A stretch of 46,086 nt of DNA from UBA2638 sp046293135. GTDB lineage: Bacteria > Pseudomonadota > Alphaproteobacteria > Micavibrionales > Micavibrionaceae. Shown here in pieces: positions 1-7,810 of this stretch; the stretch's first letter is position 1; each line of letters starts with the position of its first letter. The stretch lies in assembly GCA_046293135.1 (NCBI GenBank), contig JBKBPR010000008.1, forward strand, positions 1-46,086, read 5' to 3'. Below the pieces are notes generated by a model. It was not told the DNA's origin. It did not search any database and saw nothing but the letters and a program-made list of their open reading frames with translations. The translations under genes and the position numbers were made by a program.

Positions 1-77
1 ATGAAGGTCTGCGCTTTGCGATCCGTGAAGGCGGACGTACTGTCGGCGCAGGCGTCGTCTCTAAAATTATTGAGTAA
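1..77 (+). CDS. tuf: Elongation factor Tu, C-terminal end (partial)
   Basis: Only the last 24 codons are present, read in the frame starting at base 3. They give the conserved EF-Tu end, LRFAIREGGRTVGAG followed by VVSKIIE and a TAA stop at 75-77. EF-Tu is the GTPase that delivers aminoacyl-tRNA to the ribosome. Its position 24 bases upstream of rpsJ is the usual proteobacterial junction of the str operon (rpsL-rpsG-fusA-tuf) with the S10 operon, so the rest of the str operon should lie to the left. The 5' end is cut by the window. Confidence 0.95.
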   Translation, partial: EGLRFAIREGGRTVGAGVVSKIIE

Positions 78-101
78 GGTTTAAGGTAAAAGGTAAAGGC
101 A

Positions 102-431
102 ATGGCTATGAATGCTCAAACAATTCGGATTACGCTCAAGGCGTTTGACCATCGGGTTCTCGATCAGGCGTCTGCAGAGATTGTAAATACTGCAAAACGT
201 ACGGGAGCTCTGGTTCGTGGCCCTGTGCCTCTGCCTAACCGTATTCAAAAATTCACGGTGATCCGCTCTCCGCACGTTGATAAAAAATCACAGGAGCAAT
301 TTGAAATGCGTACGCATAAAAGATTGCTGGATATTTTGGATCCGACACCACAAACAATCGATGCTTTGATGAAGCTGGATTTGGCTGCGGGTGTTGACGT
401 TGAAATTAAAATTGGCCAGATGGCGGCTTAA
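102..431 (+). CDS. rpsJ: 30S ribosomal protein S10
   Basis: S10 is a small-subunit head protein, also known as the antitermination factor NusE. The sequence has the family start IRITLKAFDHRVLDQ and the conserved stretch RGPVPLPNRIQKFTVIRSPHVDKKSQEQF in pieces. The length of 109 residues is a little above the usual 102-105. The start at 102 follows an AGGTAAAGG-like ribosome site. An ATG two codons further on (108) is equally plausible and would give 107 residues. It is the first gene of the S10 cluster, directly after tuf. Confidence 0.97.
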   Translation: MAMNAQTIRITLKAFDHRVLDQASAEIVNTAKRTGALVRGPVPLPNRIQKFTVIRSPHVDKKSQEQFEMRTHKRLLDILDPTPQTIDALMKLDLAAGVDVEIKIGQMAA

Positions 432-502
432 TAGGCCTTGATTTGGCACGAAATTGGTTTGACTAAGTTGGGGTGATCCCAACCTCTGGAAAGGAAAAGA
501 AA

Positions 503-1294
503 ATGAGAACTGGACTGATTGCTCGTAAAGAGGGAATGACACGGATCTTTGATGAAGATGGCCGCCATATCCCTGTGACTGTGCTGAAAGTTGATAATTG
601 TCAGGTGGTTGCGGTGCGTTCTGAAGAGAAGGACGGCTACACAGCTGTTCAGCTTGGCGCAGGCAAAGCCAAGATCAACCGCACTTCAAAAGCCAATCGC
701 GGACATTTTGCAAAAGCAAAAGTTGAGCCGAAGAAAAAGCTTGTTGAGTTCCGTGTATCCAATGAGAATTTGCTGGAAGTCGGGGTTGAGGTTGGTGCAA
801 AACATTTCGTGCCGGGTCAGTTTGTTGATGTGGCTGGAACGTCAATCGGTAAAGGCTTTGCCGGTGCGATGAAGCGTCACAACTTCGGTGGTATGCGTGC
901 CTCTCACGGTGTGTCTGTTTCTCACCGTGCACATGGTTCGACAGGTCAGTGTCAGGAGCCGGGTAAGGTTTTCAAAGGCAAGAAAATGGCCGGACAAATG
1001 GGCAATGAGCGCGTGACTGTTCAGAATTTGCAAGTTGTCGCTATTGACGAAGAAGACAATTTGATCTTGGTGAAAGGCGCTGTGCCGGGCTCCAAGACTG
1101 GTTGGGTTTTCATTACCGATGCGGTGAAGAAGCCTGCTCATGCTGAGGCGCCGAAGCCTGCTGGAATTATTGAATCTGCGAAGCCTGCTGCTGCTCCAAA
1201 GGCGGAACAGGCCGAAGCCAAGACGAACGATGCTGAAACAGCGCAGGTTGAAAATGCCGCTGCTGCTGATGCGCAGGAAGAAAAGAAGGATTAA
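503..1294 (+). CDS. rplC: 50S ribosomal protein L3 with an extended C-terminus
   Basis: L3 is an early-assembly 50S protein near the peptidyl transferase centre. The body matches the family: MRTGLIARKEGMTRIF at the start and, around residue 150, the GQ-containing loop before PGKVFKGKKMAGQMG, whose glutamine is methylated by PrmB in relatives. I chose ATG 503 over an in-frame GTG at 473, because the GAAAGG-like site at 487-494 precedes it and the L3 fold begins there. The product is 263 residues. The last ~50 (from about 214) are an Ala/Glu/Pro/Lys low-complexity tail not needed for the fold. It is followed after 3 bases by rplD. Confidence 0.97.
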   Translation: MRTGLIARKEGMTRIFDEDGRHIPVTVLKVDNCQVVAVRSEEKDGYTAVQLGAGKAKINRTSKANRGHFAKAKVEPKKKLVEFRVSNENLLEVGVEVGAKHFVPGQFVDVAGTSIGKGFAGAMKRHNFGGMRASHGVSVSHRAHGSTGQCQEPGKVFKGKKMAGQMGNERVTVQNLQVVAIDEEDNLILVKGAVPGSKTGWVFITDAVKKPAHAEAPKPAGIIESAKPAAAPKAEQAEAKTNDAETAQVENAAAADAQEEKKD

Positions 1295-1297
1295 GCC

Positions 1298-1921
1298 ATG
1301 AAGCTAGCCGTTAAAACATTGGATAATAAATCCGCTGGTGAGATCACGCTCGATAAAGATATTTTCGGCGTTGAGGTGCGCAATGACATTTTGCACCGTA
1401 TGGTCAATTATCAATTGGCGAAGCGCCGCTCCGGTAATCACAAAGTGAAAGAGCGCAGTGAGCTTGCTGGCACGGGCAAAAAGCCTTGGGCGCAAAAGGG
1501 TACTGGCCGCGCGCGTGCGGGTGACCGTAAAAGAACGCAAGATCGCGGCGGGGTTACGATTTTTGGTCCTGTTGTGCGTTCACATGCGGTGGATATGCCG
1601 AAAAAAGTGCGTAAGCTGGCTTTGAAAATGGCGTTGTCTGCGAAGGCTGCTGAAGGCAAGTTGATTGTGATTGATGAGGCCGTTGCCAAATCACACAAAA
1701 CAAAGCCAATGGCGGATGCGTTGGAAAAGCTTAACCTGAATTCAGCTTTGATTTTGGGTGGCAAGGAACTGGATATCAATTTTGCACGGGCTACTGCGAA
1801 TATTCCGCGCATTGATGTGCTGCCGTCACAAGGGGCGAATGTGTATGACATTTTGCGCCGTGACGTTCTGGTTCTGACAAAGGATGCTATCAACGATATT
1901 ACGGAGAAGTTGAAGGCGTAA
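1298..1921 (+). CDS. rplD: 50S ribosomal protein L4
   Basis: L4 lines the peptide exit tunnel. In enterobacteria it also represses its own S10 operon through the operon leader; nothing here shows whether that holds in this organism. The 207-residue length is standard. The conserved tunnel loop is visible around residues 45-95 (KVKERSELAGTGKKPWAQKG then GRARAGDRKR). The family C-terminal part VLPSQGANVYDILRRDVLVLT is also present. It starts 3 bases after rplC and is 38 bases before rplW, so it is clearly co-transcribed. Confidence 0.97.
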   Translation: MKLAVKTLDNKSAGEITLDKDIFGVEVRNDILHRMVNYQLAKRRSGNHKVKERSELAGTGKKPWAQKGTGRARAGDRKRTQDRGGVTIFGPVVRSHAVDMPKKVRKLALKMALSAKAAEGKLIVIDEAVAKSHKTKPMADALEKLNLNSALILGGKELDINFARATANIPRIDVLPSQGANVYDILRRDVLVLTKDAINDITEKLKA

Positions 1922-1959
1922 TTGGACAATCGCTTTCTTAGAAGATAAGGATTAAGACT

Positions 1960-2274
1960 ATGGCTAAGACAGGTAAAAAAGAAGTCACAGAAGCGATGTA
2001 TCAGGTCATCGTGGCGCCGCATTTGACTGAAAAGGCAACGCTTGGTTCTGAGAATAATCAGGTGACGTTTGAAGTTGCGAAAGATGCGACAAAGCCGCAG
2101 ATCAAGGAAGCTGTTGAAGCGCTTTTTGGTGTGAAGGTGAAGGGCGTGAATACGCTGATCCAAAAAGGGAAACTGAAGCGTTTCCGCGGTATTAAAGGCC
2201 GCCGCAGCGATTTCAAAAAGGCGATTATAACGCTTGAAGAAGGCAGCGTGATTGATACAGGAGTTGGGATTTAG
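1960..2274 (+). CDS. rplW: 50S ribosomal protein L23
   Basis: L23 sits at the peptide exit and docks trigger factor and SRP. The 104-residue product contains VIVAPHLTEKATLGSE, then KPQIKEAVEALFGVKVKGVN, and the basic RGIKGRRSDFKKAIITL segment that marks the family. An AAGGATT ribosome site precedes the ATG. In most genomes rplB follows immediately. Here a small unknown gene starts 5 bases after the rplW stop and uses the GGAG within the 3' end of rplW. Confidence 0.96.
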   Translation: MAKTGKKEVTEAMYQVIVAPHLTEKATLGSENNQVTFEVAKDATKPQIKEAVEALFGVKVKGVNTLIQKGKLKRFRGIKGRRSDFKKAIITLEEGSVIDTGVGI

Positions 2275-2279
2275 AAAAT

Positions 2280-2504
2280 ATGACAGCACGTTTTTACGCT
2301 GATATCTCGTTAGAAAGGCTTACGGAAGCCGCCAGTAAGCTGGGACGAGAATTTGCCGAAAACAAAGACGTGAAGTATGATCCTGATCAGCATCTTGAGG
2401 AAGGTATGAAGAGACTCAATGCGAAGTTGTTGGAAGGGATAAGACAATTAGAGGAAGATATCATCGCATCAGTATTGGATGATCAGGATATTGCCCCGAA
2501 TTAG
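2280..2504 (+). CDS. Small acidic protein of unknown function inserted in the S10 cluster
   Basis: This is a 74-residue frame lying between rplW and rplB in the same direction. It starts with an ATG 5 bases after the rplW stop and has GGAGTTGGG at the end of rplW as a possible ribosome site. The product is acidic and predicted helical, with heptad-like stretches (EEGMKRLNAKLLEGIRQLEE). It has no membrane segment, signal peptide or motif I recognise. Base usage resembles the neighbours. It lacks the Lys/Arg richness of ribosomal proteins, so it is unlikely to be a missed ribosomal subunit. The alternative is a non-coding spacer, but the position, frame and start signals favour a real co-transcribed gene. 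No function is proposed. Confidence 0.6.
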   Translation: MTARFYADISLERLTEAASKLGREFAENKDVKYDPDQHLEEGMKRLNAKLLEGIRQLEEDIIASVLDDQDIAPN

Positions 2505-2559
2505 AAAATTGATTTAACTATGGCGGCTTCGCCGAAAATGAGCAAAAAGGAAGAAGAAA

Positions 2560-3384
2560 ATGGCACTAAAACAGTATAAACCCAGATCACCCGGCCAGCG
2601 TCAGCTGGTACAGATTGATCGTAAGGATCTGCATAAGGGCAAGCCTGAGAAAAGCTTGACTGAAGGCTTGAAAAAGACTGGTGGACGGAACAATACAGGC
2701 CGTATCACGACCCGTCATATTGGCGGTGGTCACAAGCGCCGTTACCGTTTGATCGACTGGAAGCGTGACAAATGGGATATTGAAGGTACGGTTGATCGGA
2801 TTGAATATGATCCGAACAGAACGGCCTTTATTGCCCTGATTGAATATACGGATGGCGAAAAGCGTTATATCGTTGCGCCGCAAAGATTGGCCGTAGGCGA
2901 TAAGATTATCGCTGGACAAAAAGTTGATGTGAAGCCTGGTAATTCCATGCCTTTGCGCTCTATGCCTGTTGGTACGATCATTCACAACATCGAGATGAAG
3001 CCCGGTAAAGGTGCGCAGATGGTGCGTTCAGCCGGAACATTCGCTCAGCTGGTTGGTCGTGATCAGGGCTATGCTCAGGTTAAGCTGGCCTCCGGTGAAT
3101 TGCGGATTGTGCGCGGTGAGTGCATGGCGACTGTTGGCGCGGTATCGAATCCTGACCACATGAACACCAATGACGGTAAAGCAGGCCGCACACGTTGGAA
3201 GGGCAAGCGCCCGACTGTCCGCGGTGTTGTTATGAACCCTGTTGATCACCCACATGGAGGCGGTGAAGGCCGTACTTCAGGCGGTCGTCACCCTGTATCA
3301 CCATGGGGTAAGCCGACCAAGGGCGCGAAAACACGTAAGAACAAGGCAACTGATAAGTACATTATCAGACGCCGCAAGAAATAA
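2560..3384 (+). CDS. rplB: 50S ribosomal protein L2
   Basis: L2 is needed for subunit association and peptidyl transferase activity. The 274-residue product has the family core GGRNNTGRITTRHIGGGHKR near residue 40. It also has the C-terminal HPHGGGEGRTSGGRHP loop, whose first histidines are the ones implicated in activity. An AAGGAAGAAG ribosome site precedes ATG 2560. The 55 bases upstream hold only the end of the small unknown gene's untranslated tail. rpsS follows after 18 bases. Confidence 0.98.
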   Translation: MALKQYKPRSPGQRQLVQIDRKDLHKGKPEKSLTEGLKKTGGRNNTGRITTRHIGGGHKRRYRLIDWKRDKWDIEGTVDRIEYDPNRTAFIALIEYTDGEKRYIVAPQRLAVGDKIIAGQKVDVKPGNSMPLRSMPVGTIIHNIEMKPGKGAQMVRSAGTFAQLVGRDQGYAQVKLASGELRIVRGECMATVGAVSNPDHMNTNDGKAGRTRWKGKRPTVRGVVMNPVDHPHGGGEGRTSGGRHPVSPWGKPTKGAKTRKNKATDKYIIRRRKK

Positions 3385-3402
3385 TAGATTGAGGATAAAA
3401 AG

Positions 3403-3681
3403 ATGGCACGTTCAGTTTGGAAAGGTCCGTTTGTAGAAAGAAGCCTGCTCAAGAAGGTTGATGAGGCACGTAAGGCTGGAAAGAACACAGTGATTAAAAC
3501 ATGGTCACGCCGCAGCACAATCCTGCCGAATATGGTTGGCTTGACATTCGGTGTACACAACGGTCAAAAGTTCATTCCGGTTGTGATTTCAGACCAGATG
3601 ATCGGCCACAAGCTTGGTGAATTCGCCCCAACCAGAACATATACTGGTCACGGCGCTGACAAAAAAGCCAAAAAGAAATAA
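3403..3681 (+). CDS. rpsS: 30S ribosomal protein S19
   Basis: S19 is a head protein that complexes with S13 and contacts the A-site tRNA. The 92-residue product is of standard length. It shows ARSVWKGPFVE at the start, the WSRRSTILPNMVGLTFGVHN block, and the basic GEFAPTRTYTGH end. It starts with ATG after a GAGGATAAAAAG site and is followed by rplV after 26 bases. Confidence 0.97.
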   Translation: MARSVWKGPFVERSLLKKVDEARKAGKNTVIKTWSRRSTILPNMVGLTFGVHNGQKFIPVVISDQMIGHKLGEFAPTRTYTGHGADKKAKKK

Positions 3682-3707
3682 GTTTTTGAATTGAAGGAAC
3701 ATTAAAA

Positions 3708-4082
3708 ATGGGACAGCAAAAAAACGAAAGCCGCACAGGCGATAAGGAAGTGAGAGCCTTCGGAAAATATTTCCGCGGTTCACAGCAAAAGCTCAATCTG
3801 ATTGCGCAGACTATTCGCGGCAAGAAGGCTGGCCGTGCGCTGATTGATCTGGAATTTTCCAAGCGCCGCGTTGCAGGTGATGTTAAGAAATTGTTGCAAT
3901 CCGCGATTGCCAATGCCGAGAATAATCATGGTCTGGATGTTGACCAGTTGGTGATTTCCGAAGCACATGTCGGCAAGACGTTGCGGATGAAGCGCTTTCA
4001 TGCGCGTGGCCGTGGCCGCTCTGCACGGGTGGAAAAAAAGTTTTCAAACATGACCATCGTGGTCAAAGAACAAGACGCATAA
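3708..4082 (+). CDS. rplV: 50S ribosomal protein L22
   Basis: L22 shapes the exit tunnel together with L4 and is a target region for macrolide resistance. The 124-residue product contains the helix-rich core QQKLNLIAQTIRGKKAGRAL and the tunnel hairpin KRFHARGRGRSARVEKKFSN before the conserved MTIVVKE end. A GAAGGAACATT ribosome site precedes the ATG. rpsC starts 15 bases downstream behind GGAG. Confidence 0.97.
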   Translation: MGQQKNESRTGDKEVRAFGKYFRGSQQKLNLIAQTIRGKKAGRALIDLEFSKRRVAGDVKKLLQSAIANAENNHGLDVDQLVISEAHVGKTLRMKRFHARGRGRSARVEKKFSNMTIVVKEQDA

Positions 4083-4097
4083 TCGAGGAGCGACCTG

Positions 4098-4799
4098 ATG
4101 GGACAGAAGATTAATCCAATCGGACTAAGAGTAGGCATTAACCGCACATGGGATTCCCGCTGGTATGCCAATAAAGATTACGCCAAGAAATTGGTGAATG
4201 ATCTGAAATTGCGCGAGTTCATCAAAAAAGAGCTGAAGGCTGCGGGTATTTCCAAGGTTATTATCGAGCGCGCTGCGAAAAACACACGCGTGACGATCTA
4301 CACAGCGCGTCCGGGCGTGATTATCGGTAAGAAAGGCGCGGATATTGAAAAACTGCGTCAGCAGCTCTCCAGCCGCGCCGGTGGTGAAGTATCCCTGAAT
4401 ATCGTTGAAATTCGTAAGCCTGAAGTTGATGCACAGCTCGTGGCCGAAGGCGTTTGTCAGCAGTTGGAGCGCCGCGTATCTTTCCGCCGTGCGATGAAAA
4501 GAGCGGTTCAGTCTTCCTTGCGTTTTGGTGCGTTGGGTATTCGTATCAACGTATCTGGCCGTTTGGGCGGCGCTGATATTGCGCGTACGGAATGGTACCG
4601 TGAAGGCCGCGTGCCTTTGCACACTTTGCGCGCTGATCTGGATTACGGTTTTGCCGAAGCTTTGACAACCTTTGGTATTATCGGTGTGAAAGTATGGCTC
4701 TATAAGGGCGATGTTCTGGAACATGACCCGATGGCGCGTGATAAGCGTGTCTCCGAAGTTCAAGGCGGAGCGCCACGTGGCGGCGAGGCTGCGAATTAA
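4098..4799 (+). CDS. rpsC: 30S ribosomal protein S3
   Basis: S3 lies at the mRNA entry site and takes part in helicase activity and RNA binding. The 233-residue product has the N-terminal MGQKINPIGLRVGINRTWDS and a KH domain with its GxxG loop (VIIGKKGADIEKL, about residues 74-86). The C-terminal domain includes GALGIRINVSGRLGGADIAR. The start is behind GAGGAGCGACCTG. Unusually for this gene order, 181 bases with a terminator-like hairpin separate its stop from rplP. Confidence 0.98.
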   Translation: MGQKINPIGLRVGINRTWDSRWYANKDYAKKLVNDLKLREFIKKELKAAGISKVIIERAAKNTRVTIYTARPGVIIGKKGADIEKLRQQLSSRAGGEVSLNIVEIRKPEVDAQLVAEGVCQQLERRVSFRRAMKRAVQSSLRFGALGIRINVSGRLGGADIARTEWYREGRVPLHTLRADLDYGFAEALTTFGIIGVKVWLYKGDVLEHDPMARDKRVSEVQGGAPRGGEAAN

Positions 4800-4804
4800 G
4801 TTAA

Positions 4805-4846
4805 AAAATACCGGATCTATTAAAAAAAGTTCTGGTATTTTGTTTT
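4805..4846 (+). terminator. Terminator-like hairpin in the rpsC-rplP gap
   Basis: AAAATACCGGA at 4805-4815 pairs with TCTGGTATTTT at 4831-4841 over 11 bp with one G-T pair, and TGTTTTG follows. It starts six bases after the rpsC stop. The stem is AT-rich and the loop is 15 bases, so it would be a weak terminator or attenuator; an RNA-processing or mRNA-stabilising hairpin fits equally well. The remaining ~130 bases to rplP show no gene I can support. Confidence 0.45.
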
Positions 4847-4980
4847 GGTGTAGGATATTATCCGCGCCAGTTTTACTGAAAAGTTCTGTTAAGAACAGCA
4901 TATGGGAACTCTTGCTCGATAGCGAAAAGTCCATGTGAATGAAATTTTTTGTTAACGATTAAAGTACGAAGGCAGAAACA

Positions 4981-5400
4981 ATGTTAAGCCCAAAGAAGTT
5001 TAAACACCGCAAGCAGCACAAAGGCCGTATCCATGGAAATGCCAAGGGCGGAACGCAGCTGAATTTCGGCGCTTATGGTTTGAAGGCGCTGACGCCTGAT
5101 CGTATCACAGCCCGCCAGATTGAGGCGGCGCGTCGTGCGATTACACGTCATCTAAAGCGTCAGGGTAAAGTCTGGATCCGTATTTTCCCTGATGTTCCTG
5201 TGACAGCAAAGCCTTTGGAAGTGCGTCAAGGTAAGGGTAAAGGGTCGCCGGAATACTGGGCGGCGCGTGTAAAGCCAGGCCGTATCATGTTTGAAATTGA
5301 CGGCGTACCGACTGAATTGGCGCGTGAAGCGCTTGATCTTGCGGCGATGAAGCTGCCGATCAAAACAAAATTCGTAACCCGCATCGGTGAAGCGGCTTAG
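4981..5400 (+). CDS. rplP: 50S ribosomal protein L16
   Basis: L16 organises the A-site region of the 50S subunit. The 139-residue product is of typical length. It begins MLSPKKFKHRKQHKGR and contains the conserved ITARQIEAARRAITRHLKR and GSPEYWAARVKPGRIMFEI blocks. The start ATG at 4981 follows GAAGGCAGAAACA. It is separated from rpsC by 181 bases but is close to rpmC (27 bases). Confidence 0.97.
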   Translation: MLSPKKFKHRKQHKGRIHGNAKGGTQLNFGAYGLKALTPDRITARQIEAARRAITRHLKRQGKVWIRIFPDVPVTAKPLEVRQGKGKGSPEYWAARVKPGRIMFEIDGVPTELAREALDLAAMKLPIKTKFVTRIGEAA

Positions 5401-5427
5401 GTTAAAGATTAGGAATTGGAGTTTGCT

Positions 5428-5742
5428 ATGAAAGCAGAAGATTTGAAAACAAAGACCGAAGACGAGCTGATGAAGCTGTTGCTTGATACACGTAAAGAGC
5501 AGTTCAATATGCGTTTTCAAAAGACGAATGGCTCTTTGGATAACACGGCCGATGTGCGCAAAAAGCGCCGTTTGGTTGCGCGTATCAAAACATTTTTGAA
5601 CGCCAAGAAGCTTGGTTTGAGCGTTGCTGCGAAAAACCCTGCCAAGGCGGCTAAAAAGCCTGCTGCAGCAAAGGCCAAAGCAGAGACACAAGATAAAGCA
5701 AAAGCGAAGCCAAAGGCGAAAGCCAAGGCCAAAGTTGCATAG
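5428..5742 (+). CDS. rpmC: 50S ribosomal protein L29 with a Lys/Ala-rich C-terminal extension
   Basis: L29 is a small helical protein at the exit tunnel rim, next to L23. Residues 1-65 match the family (MKAEDLKTKTEDELMKLLLD, then NMRFQKTNGSLDNTADVRKKRRLVARIKTFL in two blocks). The remaining ~40 residues are a repetitive Lys/Ala/Pro tail, so the 104 residues compare with the usual 60-70. I chose ATG 5428 over an upstream in-frame TTG (5416), because the TTG lies inside the AGGAATTGGAG ribosome site. Confidence 0.95.
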   Translation: MKAEDLKTKTEDELMKLLLDTRKEQFNMRFQKTNGSLDNTADVRKKRRLVARIKTFLNAKKLGLSVAAKNPAKAAKKPAAAKAKAETQDKAKAKPKAKAKAKVA

Positions 5743-5769
5743 AATACGAAAGATTGAAGGAGTTTAGAA

Positions 5770-6150
5770 ATGCCCCGTCGTATATTGGAAGGTGAAGTGG
5801 TTAGCGCCAAAACGGACAAGACTGTTACGGTTCTTGTTGAGCGTCGCTTTAGACACCCTGTTTACAAAAAATACGTCAAGCGTACAGATAAATATTCTGC
5901 GCATGATGAGAGCAATCATTTCAAGGCAGGTGACCGCGTACAGATTATCGAGTGCCGCCCGATCTCCAGAACAAAGCGTTGGACGGTTCTGATTGATGGT
6001 GCTGAGCCTGCTCCTGTGGTGAAAGTGAAAACAGCAGCTGCGCCGAAAGCAAAAACTGCGGCGAAGCCTGCTGCTGAAAAAGCACCAAAAGCGGCTACAG
6101 CGAAAAAGCCGGCAGCGACGAAGAAAACAACTGCGAAGAAGGATGCCTAA
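5770..6150 (+). CDS. rpsQ: 30S ribosomal protein S17 with a C-terminal extension
   Basis: S17 binds 16S rRNA early in assembly. The OB-fold core covers about residues 1-80 (MPRRILEGEVVSAKTDKTVT, RRFRHPVYKKYVKRTDKYSAHDE in part, and GDRVQIIECRPISRTKRW). Residues ~82-126 are a Lys/Ala/Pro tail of the same kind as in L29, so 126 residues replace the usual 75-90. The ATG follows GAAGGAGTTTAGAA. rplN starts 3 bases after the stop. Confidence 0.96.
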   Translation: MPRRILEGEVVSAKTDKTVTVLVERRFRHPVYKKYVKRTDKYSAHDESNHFKAGDRVQIIECRPISRTKRWTVLIDGAEPAPVVKVKTAAAPKAKTAAKPAAEKAPKAATAKKPAATKKTTAKKDA

Positions 6151-6153
6151 ACA

Positions 6154-6522
6154 ATGATCCAGATGCAATCACGTATGGATGTAGCGGATAACAGCGGTGC
6201 GCGTCAGGTGCAGTGCGTTAAGGTTTTGGGTGGCTCGAAGCGTCGTACAGCCAATATCGGCGATGTTGTTATCGTGTCGGTGAAGGAAGCAATTCCCCGC
6301 GGCCGGGTGAAAAAAGGTGATGTGCGCCGTGCGGTGATCGTGCGCTCACGTCATGGTTTGCAGCGTGGCTATGGTGAGAAAATCCGTTTTGACACCAATG
6401 CCTGCGTTATCATCAATAACAACGGTGAGCCGATCGGAACACGTATTTTTGGACCCGTAACCCGCGAATTGCGTGCCAAGGGCTATATGAAGATTATTTC
6501 TCTGGCTGGCGAAGTGCTCTAG
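6154..6522 (+). CDS. rplN: 50S ribosomal protein L14
   Basis: L14 lies at the subunit interface and contacts 16S rRNA helix 14. The product has the standard 122 residues and is highly conserved: MIQMQSRMDVADNSGARQ, VVIVSVKEAIPRGRVKKGDV, and the end GPVTRELRAKGYMKIISLAG. It starts 3 bases after rpsQ and has no tail, in contrast to several neighbours. rplX follows with a 36-base gap. Confidence 0.98.
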   Translation: MIQMQSRMDVADNSGARQVQCVKVLGGSKRRTANIGDVVIVSVKEAIPRGRVKKGDVRRAVIVRSRHGLQRGYGEKIRFDTNACVIINNNGEPIGTRIFGPVTRELRAKGYMKIISLAGEVL

Positions 6523-6558
6523 GGTTTGGTCAGGAAGAGATTGAAAAAGGATAAAGCT

Positions 6559-6882
6559 ATGACACAGCCGAAAATGAAAATTAAAAAAGGTGATAAGGTC
6601 GTTGTCCTGACAGGCAAGGACAAGGGCGCAACCGGAGAGGTGTTGAAGGTTCTTCGCGCTGAGTCCCGTTTGGTTGTTCAAGGCGTGAACCTTGTAACAC
6701 GTCACCGCAAGCCGTCACAGATTTCTACTGGCGGCATTGAGAAGATGGAAAAAAGCATTCATGTATCAAACGTGGCTTTGGCTGATCCGAAAACGGGCAA
6801 GCCGACACGTGTTGGCTACACTGTCCTGAAGGATGGCAAGAAGGTACGTGTTGCGAAGAAATCCGGCGAAAACGTTGAATAA
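6559..6882 (+). CDS. rplX: 50S ribosomal protein L24
   Basis: L24 is an assembly initiator with a KOW motif. The 107-residue product includes MKIKKGDKVVVLTGKDKGAT (KOW region) and GVNLVTRHRKPSQ. I chose ATG 6559, 8 bases behind AAAAAGG, over an upstream GTG at 6526, which would add an unconserved basic leader. The ATG at 6571 is a second possibility and gives a product starting MKIKKGD. It is followed by rplE after 21 bases. Confidence 0.95.
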   Translation: MTQPKMKIKKGDKVVVLTGKDKGATGEVLKVLRAESRLVVQGVNLVTRHRKPSQISTGGIEKMEKSIHVSNVALADPKTGKPTRVGYTVLKDGKKVRVAKKSGENVE

Positions 6883-6903
6883 AATTGAAGTGAGATAAGT
6901 GAT

Positions 6904-7446
6904 ATGAAACCACGCTTTCAAGAAATATACGAAAAGGAAATCGTTCCGGCTCTTATGGAGAAATACGGCTATAAGAACAAGCACGAGATTCCAAAGCTTG
7001 AGAAAATTGTAATCAATATGGGTGTTGGCGAAGCCACACAAGACCGTAAGCATATTGAAAATGCTGCCAATGATCTGGCACGTATTTCAGGTCAGAAGCC
7101 TGCGATTGCAAAAGCGAAGCAATCCAATGCGTCATTCAAAGTGCGTGAAGGCATGGCGATCGGCTGTAAGGTGACATTGCGCAAGCAAAGCATGTACGAA
7201 TTTCTTGATCGTTTTGTAACGATTGCAATGCCGCGTATCCGCGACTTCCGCGGGATCAACGGCAAGAGCTTTGACGGCCGCGGCAATTACGCAATGGGTA
7301 TGAAAGAGCAAATCGTATTTCCTGAAATTGAGTACGATAAGGTCGACCAAATGCGCGGGATGGATATTGTGATCTGTACAAGCGCCAAGACCGATGAAGA
7401 AGCAAAAGAGTTACTGCGCGGCTTTAAAATGCCGTTCCGGAATTAA
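6904..7446 (+). CDS. rplE: 50S ribosomal protein L5
   Basis: L5 binds 5S rRNA and joins the central protuberance. The 180-residue product has the typical length. It shows KIVINMGVGEATQDRK, the AKQSNASFKVREGMAIGCKV block, and the conserved PRIRDFRGINGKSFDGRGNY region. The ATG follows a weak GTGAGATAAGTG site. Its neighbours rplX and rpsN are in the standard spc order. Confidence 0.98.
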   Translation: MKPRFQEIYEKEIVPALMEKYGYKNKHEIPKLEKIVINMGVGEATQDRKHIENAANDLARISGQKPAIAKAKQSNASFKVREGMAIGCKVTLRKQSMYEFLDRFVTIAMPRIRDFRGINGKSFDGRGNYAMGMKEQIVFPEIEYDKVDQMRGMDIVICTSAKTDEEAKELLRGFKMPFRN

Positions 7447-7481
7447 ACGATAAGACTGACGATAGCAAAGAGGAAAAATTT

Positions 7482-7787
7482 ATGGCTAAAGTTTGTATGA
7501 TAGAGCGCGACAAAAAACGCAAAAAGCTTGTATCCAAATACAAGAGCAAGCGTGCTGCGCTCAAGGCAATTATTCATGATTTGAGCGTTCCGGCGGAAGA
7601 AAGATTTCAGGCTGTTCTGAAATTGGCTGAGCTGCCGCGCAACTCATCAAAGACACGGATGCGCAATCGTTGTGCCCTTACAGGCCGCCCACGCGCTTAC
7701 TACCGTAAGTTTAATTTGTCCCGTATTGCCCTGCGTGATCTTGCATCTCGCGGCGAGCTTCCGGGCGTAACGAAATCCAGCTGGTAA
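7482..7787 (+). CDS. rpsN: 30S ribosomal protein S14, zinc-independent type
   Basis: S14 is a head protein of the small subunit. The 101-residue length and the absence of the CxxC pairs of the short zinc form mark the long, zinc-independent type usual in proteobacteria. Conserved parts are LPRNSSKTRMRNRCALTGRP and the C-terminus LASRGELPGVTKSSW. The ATG follows AGAGGAAAAATTT. Confidence 0.97.
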   Translation: MAKVCMIERDKKRKKLVSKYKSKRAALKAIIHDLSVPAEERFQAVLKLAELPRNSSKTRMRNRCALTGRPRAYYRKFNLSRIALRDLASRGELPGVTKSSW

Positions 7788-7810
7788 GGTCAAGAGAGGA
7801 GTATTAAAAA

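Noticed and set aside
1438..2289. Long minus-strand open frame (283 codons) opposite rplD and rplW
   Set aside because: It is the antisense shadow of two certain ribosomal genes, with no motif and no ribosome site.
4711..4938. Plus-strand frame across the rpsC end and the gap
   Set aside because: Most of it overlaps rpsC in another frame; there is no ribosome site or conserved feature in the remainder.
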